NCBI GenBank assembly: GCA_016873655.1
Contig: VGWI01000006.1
Coordinates: 1-60,471, forward strand
Source: Lentisphaerota bacterium
GTDB lineage: Bacteria; Verrucomicrobiota; Kiritimatiellia; UBA8416; VGWI01
Length of the DNA stretch: 60,471 nucleotides
Direction: 5' to 3'
Position numbers and translations under genes: made by a program. The notes below the pieces were generated by a model that saw only the letters and a list, made by a program, of their open reading frames with translations, made no database searches and was not told where the DNA came from. Positions 17,463-26,559 of this stretch are shown here, in pieces; position 1 is the stretch's first letter; every line of letters starts with the position of its first letter.

Positions 17463-17491
17463 TTGTCCCCGAACGTGTGCGGCATTATGCT
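17463..17491 (+). promoter_or_regulatory. Sigma-70-like promoter of the third radical SAM gene
   Basis: TTGTCC and TATGCT are separated by 17 bp, each matching four of six consensus bases. Transcription would start near 17498, giving a leader of about 20 nt. It lies between divergent genes. Confidence 0.45.
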
Positions 17492-17518
17492 TCATCGCGG
17501 CCGTAACGGCCAGTACCG

Positions 17519-18976
17519 ATGAATATCAGCCGCGTACTCCTCCTGATGCCCCCGAACGTCACGGTGATTGAACCGTTCAGCTCGTCGGGCGTTGAACAGC
17601 CCATCCTCTCCGGCTTTCCAATGGGACTGGGCTACATAGCATCGTACCTTCGCGCAAACGACGACGTGGAAGTGAGCATTCTGGACGGCACGCTGGATAA
17701 CCCGGGACTCGACGAGATGTGCCGCCGAATCGGCGAATTCAAACCGGACGCTGTCGGCATGACCCTCTATACGCGCACGGTCAAGGTCGCCATCGCGCTG
17801 GCTGAACTTATCCGGGAACGTCTTCCCGGGACGGTGCTGATAGCCGGGGGCCCGCACGCTTCGGACGACTATGAAAGCCTGCTCCGCCACCATCCGGTCT
17901 TTGACTTCGTGGTTGTGGGGGAAGGCGAGGTGACGATGCTGGAACTCCTTCGGTTTCTCCGTCTCCACGGAGTAGACGGATCTCCCCCGTCGTTTCCAGG
18001 GCTGGCGTACAAACATCCATCTTCCGGCGAAGTCATCTTTACCGGCAGGCGACCGTACGTTGACGACATAGACTCCCTTCCGGAACCGGCCCGCGACCTT
18101 GTGGACTTCGGACGCTACATCCACGCACACAACCTCCTCCCCCACGCCGTCGAAATCATGGGGTCGCGCGGATGCACCCACCGCTGCGCGTTCTGCAGCT
18201 TCCAACGACGTTGGCGCGGAAGAAGGCCTGAGGCAGTCGTAGCGGAACTGAAGGAACTGGTCCGGCGTCACCCAAAAATCCGGTCGTTCCTCTTCTTCGA
18301 TGACAACTTCTCCGCCGACCAGGCACGCGTGGAGTCGCTCTGTAACCTGCTCATTGAGGAAGGCCTGAACCGGTGCGAATGGAGCGCGCTCTGCCGCGCC
18401 GACCAGGTGACCGGGCCGATGCTGGGGCTCATGCGGCGAGCTGGATGCCGGAAGATAATGTTCGGCGTCGAGTCCGCGGACCCGGGCATTCTGAAGACAC
18501 TCGACAAGCACCTTGAACTGGACGATGTCCGCCGGGCATGCTCCGCGGCCACACGTGCAGGAATGGATGCACTCGCGTTCTTCGTGATCGGCAGCCCCGG
18601 CGAAACGCTCGAGACCATCGAGCGCAGCCGCAAGTTCGCCGTTTCGCTCGCTTGCAGGTCAACACAATGGGGAATCATGCAGGTCTATCCCGGCACCAAG
18701 CTCGCCAGGATGCAGCCCTGCGAGGACTTCGCCGGATACCTGTACGAACCCGAGGTCCATTCTCCGGCGCCCGGCGGGCTCCATGCCTGTGTCCCGACGT
18801 TCGAAAATCCGGGGTTGGGCAGGGAAGACCTGAAACGCGAATTCGAGCGGGTTTACAGAAGAATCACACTGCGCAAAGCCATCCAACACCCGCTGTTCAC
18901 CCTCCGGAAACTGGCGCACAACCCCTCAGTCGCCGGAACGTTTGTCACAAGGTTCCTCGTTCCGCGGAAGAAGTAA
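17519..18976 (+). CDS. B12-binding-domain radical SAM protein
   Basis: 485 residues. The N-terminal cobalamin-type domain has RVLLLMPPN, then LIAGGPHASDDYE and VVVGEGE. The radical SAM cysteines are C219-x3-C223-x2-C226 in a GSRGCTHRCAFC context. There is no DxHxxG, with ILDGTLDN at that position. The C-terminus (about 420-485) is basic. It is of the same superfamily as the 2267-5432 pair but of a different subgroup (SFQRRWRGR after the cluster). It stands alone on the plus strand between the flippase operon and a leftward glycosyltransferase. SAM-dependent methylation or rearrangement of a lipid or glycan component is possible; the substrate is unknown. Confidence 0.9.
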   Translation: MNISRVLLLMPPNVTVIEPFSSSGVEQPILSGFPMGLGYIASYLRANDDVEVSILDGTLDNPGLDEMCRRIGEFKPDAVGMTLYTRTVKVAIALAELIRERLPGTVLIAGGPHASDDYESLLRHHPVFDFVVVGEGEVTMLELLRFLRLHGVDGSPPSFPGLAYKHPSSGEVIFTGRRPYVDDIDSLPEPARDLVDFGRYIHAHNLLPHAVEIMGSRGCTHRCAFCSFQRRWRGRRPEAVVAELKELVRRHPKIRSFLFFDDNFSADQARVESLCNLLIEEGLNRCEWSALCRADQVTGPMLGLMRRAGCRKIMFGVESADPGILKTLDKHLELDDVRRACSAATRAGMDALAFFVIGSPGETLETIERSRKFAVSLACRSTQWGIMQVYPGTKLARMQPCEDFAGYLYEPEVHSPAPGGLHACVPTFENPGLGREDLKREFERVYRRITLRKAIQHPLFTLRKLAHNPSVAGTFVTRFLVPRKK

Positions 18977-19073
18977 ACAGATTCCGGCGGACGAGCGCCC
19001 CTTCGTGGCGCTGCTACAGACCGGACGGCAGGCCGGCGCATCTCCGCAGGCGGCCAACGGTCACCCGGCCCGG

Positions 19074-20033
19074 TCACCAGGCCTTCTCACGGAGCAGCTT
19101 GATGCGGAGCCAGTTCAGCGCGTAACCCCATACGCTGACAAATGCGACCGGGCCGTGCAGCAGCCAGAACGGCTGCCTTTCGGACACCGCCTTCACAAAC
19201 GAGAGCGCAACCGGATAGATGAAGGTCATGTTCAGCAGCGCGAAAGGGATTATGCGATTGCCGGTGTGCTTGACCCATGTATCGCGCTCGGATGAGCGCG
19301 TCGTGTGCTTCAGAGCTATCTTTCTGCACCTGCGCAGGTATTGCCTTAGCGACTTGACCGGCCTGTGGTAATTGCCGTACCCGTCCACCATCGCCATCCG
19401 GTTGCGCCCCTCCGCGGCAAGCCGCATCATCACCTGCCCCTCTTCAAACGTCTCTTCTCCGATGAACGGCTCGACGGCGTCCCTCTTCAGGAACAGTTTC
19501 GCGGGATACCCGGAAGTGAAGGTGAACTCGCGGAATACCCGTCCGCCGACTTCCCGGACCGCTACCTGCCGGGGTTTTGCCGCGATGTCACGGGCAAGCG
19601 GATCGTTTATGTGTATCGCGGCAAGGTAGTTGTTCACCAGCAGCCCGCCCGGTTCCGGCAGCCAGTGCTGCTCAACGCCGACTATCCCGGGGAACACCGT
19701 GAAGGCCTCGACGAAGCGCTCGATCCAGTCGGCCTGCGCCATCTCTTCGTCGCAACCCATGAGGTATAAGAAATCGCCGCGCGCCACACGAAGCGCAGCG
19801 GCGTTGCCGAACTCGGCAATCACGCGCGGGTTATCCACGATCGTAACCCGTACGTCGTGCGCTGTGTTCCACGCGGCGATCAAATCCCTCGTGCGGTCCT
19901 TGGAGAACCCGTCGGCCACAAGCACTTCGATCCTGTCGTGCGGATACGTCTGCCTGCCTATGCTGTCGAGGCACCGGACAATGTTCCGCTCCTCGTTCAG
20001 ACACGGGATGACTATGGTAACCAGCGGAGCCAT
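19074..20033 (-). CDS. Family 2 glycosyltransferase
   Basis: 319 residues from ATG 20033, with GAGGGGAAG just upstream; the 466-residue track ORF extends through the divergent promoter region. The GT-A domain opens VTIVIPCLNEERNI, then VLVADGFSKDRT and a YLMGCDEEMAQADW segment in place of a typical DxD. The C-terminal 80 residues include a hydrophobic stretch (FALLNMTFIYPVALSFV), so the enzyme is probably membrane associated, as in ExoA-like succinoglycan transferases. It is transcribed divergently from the next glycosyltransferase. Confidence 0.88.
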   Translation of the reverse strand: MAPLVTIVIPCLNEERNIVRCLDSIGRQTYPHDRIEVLVADGFSKDRTRDLIAAWNTAHDVRVTIVDNPRVIAEFGNAAALRVARGDFLYLMGCDEEMAQADWIERFVEAFTVFPGIVGVEQHWLPEPGGLLVNNYLAAIHINDPLARDIAAKPRQVAVREVGGRVFREFTFTSGYPAKLFLKRDAVEPFIGEETFEEGQVMMRLAAEGRNRMAMVDGYGNYHRPVKSLRQYLRRCRKIALKHTTRSSERDTWVKHTGNRIIPFALLNMTFIYPVALSFVKAVSERQPFWLLHGPVAFVSVWGYALNWLRIKLLREKAW

Positions 20034-20132
20034 TCTTCCCCTCACGCAGCCGGTCATGGGACGGCCGCCGACCGCGGATAGATACCACGTTTCGCCTTGA
20101 TCCCACAACGGGAATGGGTTGCACTGGCGCGC

Positions 20133-21419
20133 ATGAGCAGACACCCGCCACCCGCCCGGTTTGACGGCGTATCCGTGCTCGTTCTCTGCCACGCAAACAG
20201 GATGGACGGACGGCGCGTCTCGGGGTCGGGACCGATTGACCCGCTTCTTTCGTATTTTTTGACCCGCGGCGCGCGCGCCGTGGCGATAGTCGAGCAGCCA
20301 CACCCGCATGCGCATACCCAGATCGAATGCACTCTTGAGATTCACAGGCCGGGCAAGAACACCGAGACAGTCGTCCACAACGGGCACCGGCGGTTCTGGT
20401 TCATCCCTCCTGAAGAGAGAAAGGACAGGACATACCTGCGGCTCAAACTTCGTGACATTCTCGCGGCATTCCACTTCTTCGCGTTCCTGCGCAAGACCGC
20501 CCCGGACGTTCTTCCCATTGACTACGTCTTCGCAGTCGAGTCCCTGAACGTTCTCATTGCGGCAACGGCCAAACGCCGGCTCGGGGCCAGGAGCATCATC
20601 TACTACATCTTCGACTGGGCTCCGCGGCGGTACGCGAGCAACCTGGTGAACCGGCTGTATCTGTGGCTTGACCGCATGGCATGCCGTTCCGCCAACTGGA
20701 TATGGAACATAAGCCCGCGCATCGCCCGTGCAAGGGCCGGCATGGCCGGCTACGCGGCGAATCTCATAGCACCGCAGGTCTCCGTGCCGTTCGGCGCTGA
20801 CTTCCGCCCGGCTGCCGACCGGCCCGATTCCGGGTCGGCTTCTCCGAGGGTTCTGTACAGCGGCGGCCTGATCCGCGAAACCGGCGCTCGATTCCTGCCC
20901 GATATCGCAAGACTACTGTGGAGATCAAACCCGGCGGTCACACTGGTCGTTGCCGGCGAGGGCGACCTGTTTACCGAAGAGACCGTCCGTTCTCTTGCGG
21001 AAGAGGGAGTGAAGAACATCGACTTCCGGGGCTACATACCCGACAGGCCTTCGATGGACGCGCTCGCATGTTCCTGCGACATAGGGCTTGCTCCGTACCC
21101 GGATGTCCAGTTCTCGACAAAACCGTATGTGGATGTGAGCAAAGTCAGAACTTACTTCGCATGCGGCCTGCCGGTGGTCTGCACCGACGTTGTTGCTGTG
21201 TCCGACGAGATATCCGCGAACGAACTCGGACTCGTCTGCCGGCCGGACCCACGCGCCATATCGGACACCGTGATCCGCCTCTGTACGGACACGGCGCTCC
21301 GCGCCCGCTGCCGCTCCAACGTTCTCGCAATCGCCAGACACGGCTCCTGGCAACACGTCTTCGACCGCGCTTTTGAGGCGATGCACGCTCAGCGCGCAGG
21401 AGCCAGCGTTTCGCGGTAG
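20133..21419 (+). CDS. Family 4-like glycosyltransferase (GT-B)
   Basis: 428 residues from ATG 20133; the track start uses a TTG 12 codons earlier. The GT-B fold shows an N-terminal domain with GPIDPLLSYFL and a C-terminal domain with RVLYSGGLI, LVVAGEGDL, FRGYIPD and DIGLAPYPD, the usual nucleotide-sugar pocket. KVRTYFACGLPVVCTD is the donor-binding helix. It is expected to add one sugar to a glycan chain in the cytoplasm. The 3' end overlaps the convergent glycosyltransferase by 31 nt. Confidence 0.85.
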   Translation: MSRHPPPARFDGVSVLVLCHANRMDGRRVSGSGPIDPLLSYFLTRGARAVAIVEQPHPHAHTQIECTLEIHRPGKNTETVVHNGHRRFWFIPPEERKDRTYLRLKLRDILAAFHFFAFLRKTAPDVLPIDYVFAVESLNVLIAATAKRRLGARSIIYYIFDWAPRRYASNLVNRLYLWLDRMACRSANWIWNISPRIARARAGMAGYAANLIAPQVSVPFGADFRPAADRPDSGSASPRVLYSGGLIRETGARFLPDIARLLWRSNPAVTLVVAGEGDLFTEETVRSLAEEGVKNIDFRGYIPDRPSMDALACSCDIGLAPYPDVQFSTKPYVDVSKVRTYFACGLPVVCTDVVAVSDEISANELGLVCRPDPRAISDTVIRLCTDTALRARCRSNVLAIARHGSWQHVFDRAFEAMHAQRAGASVSR

Positions 21420-22588
21420 AACTCCGCAAGCGGCGCGCCAAGCTGTTCCCACGAAAGCGCAGACCTTGCCCTCAACGCGGCGGCTTCGAGACGCTCGCGT
21501 TCCGACGTGTCAGCCAGCACTTCAACCGCGCAACGGGCAAGGTCAGGCAGGGAGTCGGCCGTAACAACGCACCCCAGCTCGAGCAGTGTCCGCATGGCCT
21601 CGCTTCCGTTCCGGTTCATGATGATGAACCTGCCGCCGTTCAGGAATGTGCCCACCCTTGTCGGGAAACAGGCGACATCCGGCTTGCTGTCGGACATCAT
21701 GAATATCACGGCATCGCAAGCCCCAAGCTGTAATGACAGGGCCCGGCCCGAGAGATACCCGACATGCCTGATCCGTTCCATCGTGCCGGGACGCAGACGC
21801 TCGCCGCCGCCGTACTTGCCCCACAGTTCATCAGGCGCGATGTTCAGGTGAAGCCGGGCCTCCGGCGCATGCTCGAGAATCATGTCGAACAGCTTGAAGA
21901 GCCAGACCGTCCGCTCCTTGTGGAATGAGTTGCCGAAACTCAGGAATACCGTTTCTTCCTCCGCAATCCCCAGCTCGCGCCGTGCGGCGGACCTGTCCAT
22001 CGCCTCGCACTGCGCGGTATCAACGCCGTTGATTATCTTCACGGTGTGCGTAACGCCCAACCCGGCAAACTCGTCCTTCAAGTACTCGCTCGTGACCGTG
22101 CCGTGCCGCGCCAGACGCTGCACGCGATACTCGCAGAACCGCATGTACCACCGCACCGCCGGATGCTCGAACAGGTTCGGGCTCGGATGCTGCGTGTGCA
22201 CCTCGGTCCAGTAATCGTCCCAGTCCAGCACGACCTTCTTCCACGGCATGAACAGGCGCAGGAACAGGAACGGTACCAGCGTCTCGAACTGGACCACCGT
22301 GAAAACATGTACGATGTCGTAGCGGCCGAACACGGCCATGAACAGACCGATGAACGCGCGCAACAGCCGGCCGTTGATCCACGGGTTCAACTGCAGACGC
22401 GGCAGCTTCACGATTCGCAGGTTCGCGCTCACTGCCGTCTTCTCGCAGCGCGTAACCCACCCGCCACGCGCGGAAATCAGCAACGTTACGTCGAAGCCCC
22501 TGAGCGCAAGCCCGCGCGCCATGCCGAACGCGCGGTAGTAGCCGCCGTAGTTCTCGAAGCAGGGCTCGATCAGGAGCACCCTTGTCAT
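21389..22588 (-). CDS. Glycosyltransferase, GT-B fold
   Basis: 399 residues. The start is ATG 22588, which shares ATGA with the upstream SGNH gene stop and has GGAGG 10 nt before it; the long track ORF is an artefact of that overlap. It opens MTRVLLIEPCFENYGGYYRA, the acceptor-domain start of family 4 enzymes, with DVTLLIS, DIVHVFT and IINGVD. The C-terminal domain has FGNSFHKE, HVGYLSGR and CDAVIFMMSD, followed by FPTRVGTFLNGGRF, which replaces the usual E-x7-E region. It likely adds a sugar in the cytoplasm. Confidence 0.83.
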   Translation of the reverse strand: MTRVLLIEPCFENYGGYYRAFGMARGLALRGFDVTLLISARGGWVTRCEKTAVSANLRIVKLPRLQLNPWINGRLLRAFIGLFMAVFGRYDIVHVFTVVQFETLVPFLFLRLFMPWKKVVLDWDDYWTEVHTQHPSPNLFEHPAVRWYMRFCEYRVQRLARHGTVTSEYLKDEFAGLGVTHTVKIINGVDTAQCEAMDRSAARRELGIAEEETVFLSFGNSFHKERTVWLFKLFDMILEHAPEARLHLNIAPDELWGKYGGGERLRPGTMERIRHVGYLSGRALSLQLGACDAVIFMMSDSKPDVACFPTRVGTFLNGGRFIIMNRNGSEAMRTLLELGCVVTADSLPDLARCAVEVLADTSERERLEAAALRARSALSWEQLGAPLAEFYRETLAPAR

Positions 22589-23730
22589 CGGATCACGTCC
22601 TCCTTCGTTTCCACGCCCGCCGCGCCAGGCAGCACATCGCCGAAGGACTGCGCCAGGAACGCGGCGACGGCGCGCGCCATCGCCAGCGCGCCGTCGGGGT
22701 TGGGGTGATAGTCCAGCGGCGCCAGATACAGCGGCCTGCCCGGCAGCGTGCCGGCGCGCAGCGCGGGCGTCAGATCGAGAAACGGCATCCCTTCCTCTTC
22801 GCACAGGCGCCGCAAACGTTCCTGAATCAGCACCGGAGCGCCCGGCGCGTACAGTTGGAAGTAGGAGGGATGATAGACGAACGCAAGCCGCGCGCCGCGC
22901 GCACGGCAGAAGGCGGCCATCGCGCGCAGACCCGCCTCGTACTTCGTGAGGTTGTCCTCTTCGCGGCGGTCCTCGCGTGTGCCGTAGAAGCCGGCGCACA
23001 CGCCGGAAAAGCGGTCCCTGTAGCGAAGCGCGTTGGCGACGTGGTTCGTGGCGCCGGCGACTTCATAGCGTTCCGGACCGAGCCCGGTGCGCGCCCCGGC
23101 GCGGTAGCTGAGGGATATCCTGGGCATGTAGAGATCGAGCATCGCCTCGCCAAGAGCGGAGCGCGTAACGAACCACTTCACCAGCGCACGCCTTAAACCC
23201 AGAGGGCGCAGCACCGGATCCCGGACCTGCTCGACGGTCAGCGAATCGAGTTCGGCCAGGTCGTTCGCGCAGAACATCAGCACCACTATGTCGGGCTGGA
23301 GCGGCGCGACGACGTCCCGCAACACGGTGAACTCGCCGTCAACCGACATCCCGTGCCTGCCGGCGTTTATCACCTCGACGCCCGGCAGCAGTTCCTGGAG
23401 GCGCGCCGGATAGGTGTCGGGGTTGTCCAGCAGACTCCCGGCCGAGACGGAATCGCCGAGCGCGGCGACCCTGACGCGGCCAGCCGGTTTCGGCGCCTCG
23501 TAGTCCGGCCCGCGCAGCCCGAGCGAGTTGGCGCGGATCAGGTAAGGCACGCTCGACCATGCCATCAGCGTGTCGGCCGATTCCGGGTACAGCCCGTGGC
23601 GGCCGTGGAAGAGACCGGCGAACGTTCCGCGCGGCCTGCCGGCAAAGAGGCGCAACCCGACCTCCATAAGCCCACCGAGGACAACGGCGGAAAGGAGCGC
23701 GACCGTCAGAGAAAGTGTCAAGCGACGCAC
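22585..23730 (-). CDS. SGNH/GDSL-family hydrolase with N-terminal membrane anchor
   Basis: 381 residues from GTG 23730 with GGAG 9 nt upstream. Residues 5-30 form a signal anchor, so the catalytic domain is periplasmic. The SGNH blocks are present: Ser94 in ALGDSVSAG, Asn156 in FCANDLAE, and Asp340/His342 in LDYHPNPDG. Envelope members remove or add acyl groups on polysaccharides (AlgX/AlgJ-like). It is coupled to the glycosyltransferase by a 4-nt overlap, consistent with acyl decoration of the same glycan. Confidence 0.88.
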   Translation of the reverse strand: MRRLTLSLTVALLSAVVLGGLMEVGLRLFAGRPRGTFAGLFHGRHGLYPESADTLMAWSSVPYLIRANSLGLRGPDYEAPKPAGRVRVAALGDSVSAGSLLDNPDTYPARLQELLPGVEVINAGRHGMSVDGEFTVLRDVVAPLQPDIVVLMFCANDLAELDSLTVEQVRDPVLRPLGLRRALVKWFVTRSALGEAMLDLYMPRISLSYRAGARTGLGPERYEVAGATNHVANALRYRDRFSGVCAGFYGTREDRREEDNLTKYEAGLRAMAAFCRARGARLAFVYHPSYFQLYAPGAPVLIQERLRRLCEEEGMPFLDLTPALRAGTLPGRPLYLAPLDYHPNPDGALAMARAVAAFLAQSFGDVLPGAAGVETKEDVIR

Positions 23731-23782
23731 GCGGGAAGACTCCTTCGCAACAGATACCCGAAGATAGGCTGCCCGGCCGCCA

Positions 23783-25852
23783 TCAGCCGCCGCGCGCCAC
23801 CGCGCGATGCCCTACCAGCAGCATCGGCCCGGCCTGCGAAGCCCGGATCGTCACGCGCCTCCAACCGGGCTTGTCAGCCTGGAAAGGTATCTCAATCCTG
23901 CCCAGCTTCAAGTCGAGAACGAACCCGAGGCTGTCGGCAAGGAGGTATTCCGGCGGCGGCACGCCCGGCTTCCAGACGGGGTTCGGGACGCCCACCTGGA
24001 AGCTGAGCCCCGACCCGGACGGAAGATCCAGCACCATCGTCGGCGCCGGCGGCACGGAGACGAGAATACGTTTGCTCCCGTAAGCGAAGATGTCCACCGA
24101 CAGGATGTGGCTTCCGGCTGCGGGCGCGAACACGTCGAACACGAAAGTCTCGCCAACCAGCAACGGACTTGCGGCGGCATTCGCGTCCCGTTGCAGCGCC
24201 AGGGCGAAGGGCGGAACCGGCAGCGACACCGGCGCGCCGGTCGATGCGGCACGGATCTCGAGGTCCCGGCGCGTCGCGTAGGCGATGAAGGATTCCTCCC
24301 CGGGCACGAAGCGGGACGTGTACCCGAGGAACGCGAACCCGATCCGCTGGCACACCGGATACTCGAAGGATCGTACCGTGGGCGCGTAGACGCCGGCCTT
24401 GTCGAATTCATTCCACAAAGTCCTGTGCGAGATGAACGCCACTGCGTCGGGCACCAGGCCCCATATCCGCCTCATGCCCCCGATCCGCTCCTCCTCGCCT
24501 TCCTCCCAGTAGCACGGATAGGTCACGATTCCGCCGCGCGGCACGCTGTAGTAAGTCCCGAGGAACCGCGTCACATACTGGTTGGGGCTGACGACCACCC
24601 GGTTCTCGCCCAGGTCGGCGACGGCCGCGCCTATTGCCTTGTAGGGATGCGACCTGCCCGGCGCCCTGGCAACCACGTACAGCGAGAAGGCGTTCGAGCT
24701 GACAAGACAGGCAAGCGCCACCGCGCCGGCCACGCGGACCCACCCGCGCCGACGCGGCGAAAACAACCAGGCCGCCGCGGCGGACTGGGCGACTATCACC
24801 GGCGCCCACGCATAGAGGTGGTAGGAGATGACCGGCGGCCCGGTCCCGCGCAGCCGGGTGTACATGCGGAAGAGCGCGACGGCCAGCAGCGCAGCCGTCA
24901 ACCACGCCAGCCTGCCGCGTCGCGCGCGGCCCGTCCCTGCCCATGCGTAAATTCCGAACCCCGCCAGCAGGAGCGCAAGCCCGACCCGCGCCGGGTCGCC
25001 GCCGGCAAGGACATGCAGGTTGTCGGACAGGTACCACAGCGCATCGCGCATCGCCGCAGGAAGCAGCGCCCAGTCAATCTCGCGCGAGCCAAGGTGCGAC
25101 TGCACCGCCTGCGCCTTCGCATAGACCGGCGCCGCAAGCGCCATCGGCGGCGCCATCACCAGCGCCCACCGCGCCCATCCGCGCCACATGCCCGGGAAGG
25201 CAGGCGGCGCCAGCGCAACCGCCCAGGCCGCGGCGAGCGCCATCCACACGAACACGCCGGAGAAATGGAAAGAGACCATGCCGAACACGCAGAGCGCCGC
25301 GCCCAGGTTGAAAAGGAAGCCGCGCCGCCTGCCCGGGTCTTCCATCGCTTCGGAGACGAACGCGAAGGCGCCGCCGCTCGCCGCCGCCCAGATTATGTAG
25401 AGGGCCAGTTCGGACGAGTAGTAGAGCAGCAGCGGCTGCGTGCCACCCAGCAGCAGAGCGAGCCATCCGGCGGTGGGCCCGAGCCGCCTGCGCGCGACGC
25501 AGGCGGCGACAGCCAGCAGCGCCGCGCCAAACGCCGCCGAGGCGGCAATCCCGCCCGCCTCCCGCCCGAAGGCGCTAACGAACGGGCGCTGGACAAAGTA
25601 GGCCATGGGCGACTGCGTGCAGAACTGGCGGATATGCTCGCAACGCAGCAGGTCGCGCAGGGACATCTGCTGCGCCCAGACGCGGAGTATCTCGTCGCAC
25701 CACAGCGCCCTTCCGTTAAGGTGCCCGGCGTAGAGCGCGAGGCAGAAATGCGCGGCGACTGCGGCGGCAACGGCCAACGTGAACGGACCGGGAAGCCGCG
25801 GCAAGCGGCGCGCCCGCTGCGTTTCGCGGTGTTTGCGGACGCTTTGTGGCAT
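23783..25852 (-). CDS. GT-C-type glycosyltransferase-like membrane protein
   Basis: 689 residues. A basic N-terminus is followed by a first helix (about 24-43) and a periplasmic loop containing RALWCDEIL, matching the acidic catalytic motif of PMT/ArnT enzymes. About ten further helices run to residue 400. The C-terminal 280 residues are soluble, probably periplasmic, and end in a beta-rich domain with many Val and Pro. The donor is likely a polyprenyl-phosphate sugar. It lies 3 bp upstream of nothing coding on its 3' side and directly follows the acyltransferase gene, giving an almost continuous leftward run from 28679. Confidence 0.8.
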   Translation of the reverse strand: MPQSVRKHRETQRARRLPRLPGPFTLAVAAAVAAHFCLALYAGHLNGRALWCDEILRVWAQQMSLRDLLRCEHIRQFCTQSPMAYFVQRPFVSAFGREAGGIAASAAFGAALLAVAACVARRRLGPTAGWLALLLGGTQPLLLYYSSELALYIIWAAASGGAFAFVSEAMEDPGRRRGFLFNLGAALCVFGMVSFHFSGVFVWMALAAAWAVALAPPAFPGMWRGWARWALVMAPPMALAAPVYAKAQAVQSHLGSREIDWALLPAAMRDALWYLSDNLHVLAGGDPARVGLALLLAGFGIYAWAGTGRARRGRLAWLTAALLAVALFRMYTRLRGTGPPVISYHLYAWAPVIVAQSAAAAWLFSPRRRGWVRVAGAVALACLVSSNAFSLYVVARAPGRSHPYKAIGAAVADLGENRVVVSPNQYVTRFLGTYYSVPRGGIVTYPCYWEEGEEERIGGMRRIWGLVPDAVAFISHRTLWNEFDKAGVYAPTVRSFEYPVCQRIGFAFLGYTSRFVPGEESFIAYATRRDLEIRAASTGAPVSLPVPPFALALQRDANAAASPLLVGETFVFDVFAPAAGSHILSVDIFAYGSKRILVSVPPAPTMVLDLPSGSGLSFQVGVPNPVWKPGVPPPEYLLADSLGFVLDLKLGRIEIPFQADKPGWRRVTIRASQAGPMLLVGHRAVARGG

Positions 25853-25855
25853 GGT

Positions 25856-26512
25856 TCAGCCGGTCTTCCGGAACGATCCGTATGGCTTCACTCCTGTCCG
25901 GTGCGATTCAGGCAAATCAGCGTCCTCGTCAATGTCAACGCACCTGAGAACTCCCGGCGATGTTTCCCTGTAACGGTAGCCGCTTTCAGGACACACCATG
26001 AAACCGTCGTTGTCGGGTTCTCCCAGCCGCTGACCGTGACGGCTCATCCATCCGTCCTGCCTGCCCGGCACGCCCACGACGAGCGCGTAGTCGGCTACGT
26101 TCCGCGTAACCACCGCCCCGGCCGCGATGAAGGCGTACCGGCCGATCTCTATCCCGCATACGATCGTTGCATTCGCCCCGAGCGTCGCGCCACGACGAAT
26201 AAGAGTGCGCTCGTAGAGGGAGCGGCGGCTGATCTGCGCACGCGGATTGGAGACGTTCGTCAGGACGCATGACGGCCCGAGGAAGACGTCGTCCTCGACG
26301 ATCGTCCCTCCGTAGACGGAAACGTTGTTCTGTATTTTGACGCGGCTGCCGATCACCGCTTCGTCCGCGACAAAGACGTTCTGACCCAGCACGCAGTCGT
26401 CGCCTATCACGGCCCCGCGGGAGACATGGCAGAAATGCCATATCCTGGTGTTCCGCCCGACCTTCGCCCCTTCGTCCACGCACGCAGTCGGGTGAGCGAT
26501 GTAGTCCTCCAT
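25856..26512 (-). CDS. Left-handed beta-helix acetyltransferase (WbpD/WlbB-like)
   Basis: 218 residues from ATG 26512, with GGAGG 7 nt upstream; the 375-residue track ORF includes 157 spurious residues. Hexapeptide repeats ([LIV]-G-x4) run from GAKVGRNTRIWHF through VIGDDCVLGQNVFV to LGANATIVCG, the trimeric acyl-CoA transferase fold. HPTACVDEGA at the start and the GVPGRQDGW end match UDP-2-acetamido-3-amino-uronate N-acetyltransferases. The last 50 residues (CPESGYRY) add a small Cys-containing tail typical of this group. It would acetylate an amino sugar before polymer assembly. Confidence 0.87.
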   Translation of the reverse strand: MEDYIAHPTACVDEGAKVGRNTRIWHFCHVSRGAVIGDDCVLGQNVFVADEAVIGSRVKIQNNVSVYGGTIVEDDVFLGPSCVLTNVSNPRAQISRRSLYERTLIRRGATLGANATIVCGIEIGRYAFIAAGAVVTRNVADYALVVGVPGRQDGWMSRHGQRLGEPDNDGFMVCPESGYRYRETSPGVLRCVDIDEDADLPESHRTGVKPYGSFRKTG

Positions 26513-26559
26513 ACCGCTTCCTCCCATTCCAGCGGCGAAGCCGCCGTTCGATTCCCCGG

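Noticed and set aside
23807-26272. 821-residue plus-strand ORF
   Set aside because: It lies antisense to the GT-C-like membrane protein and acyltransferase genes, is rich in Arg and His with no family motif, and is typical of high-GC shadow frames.
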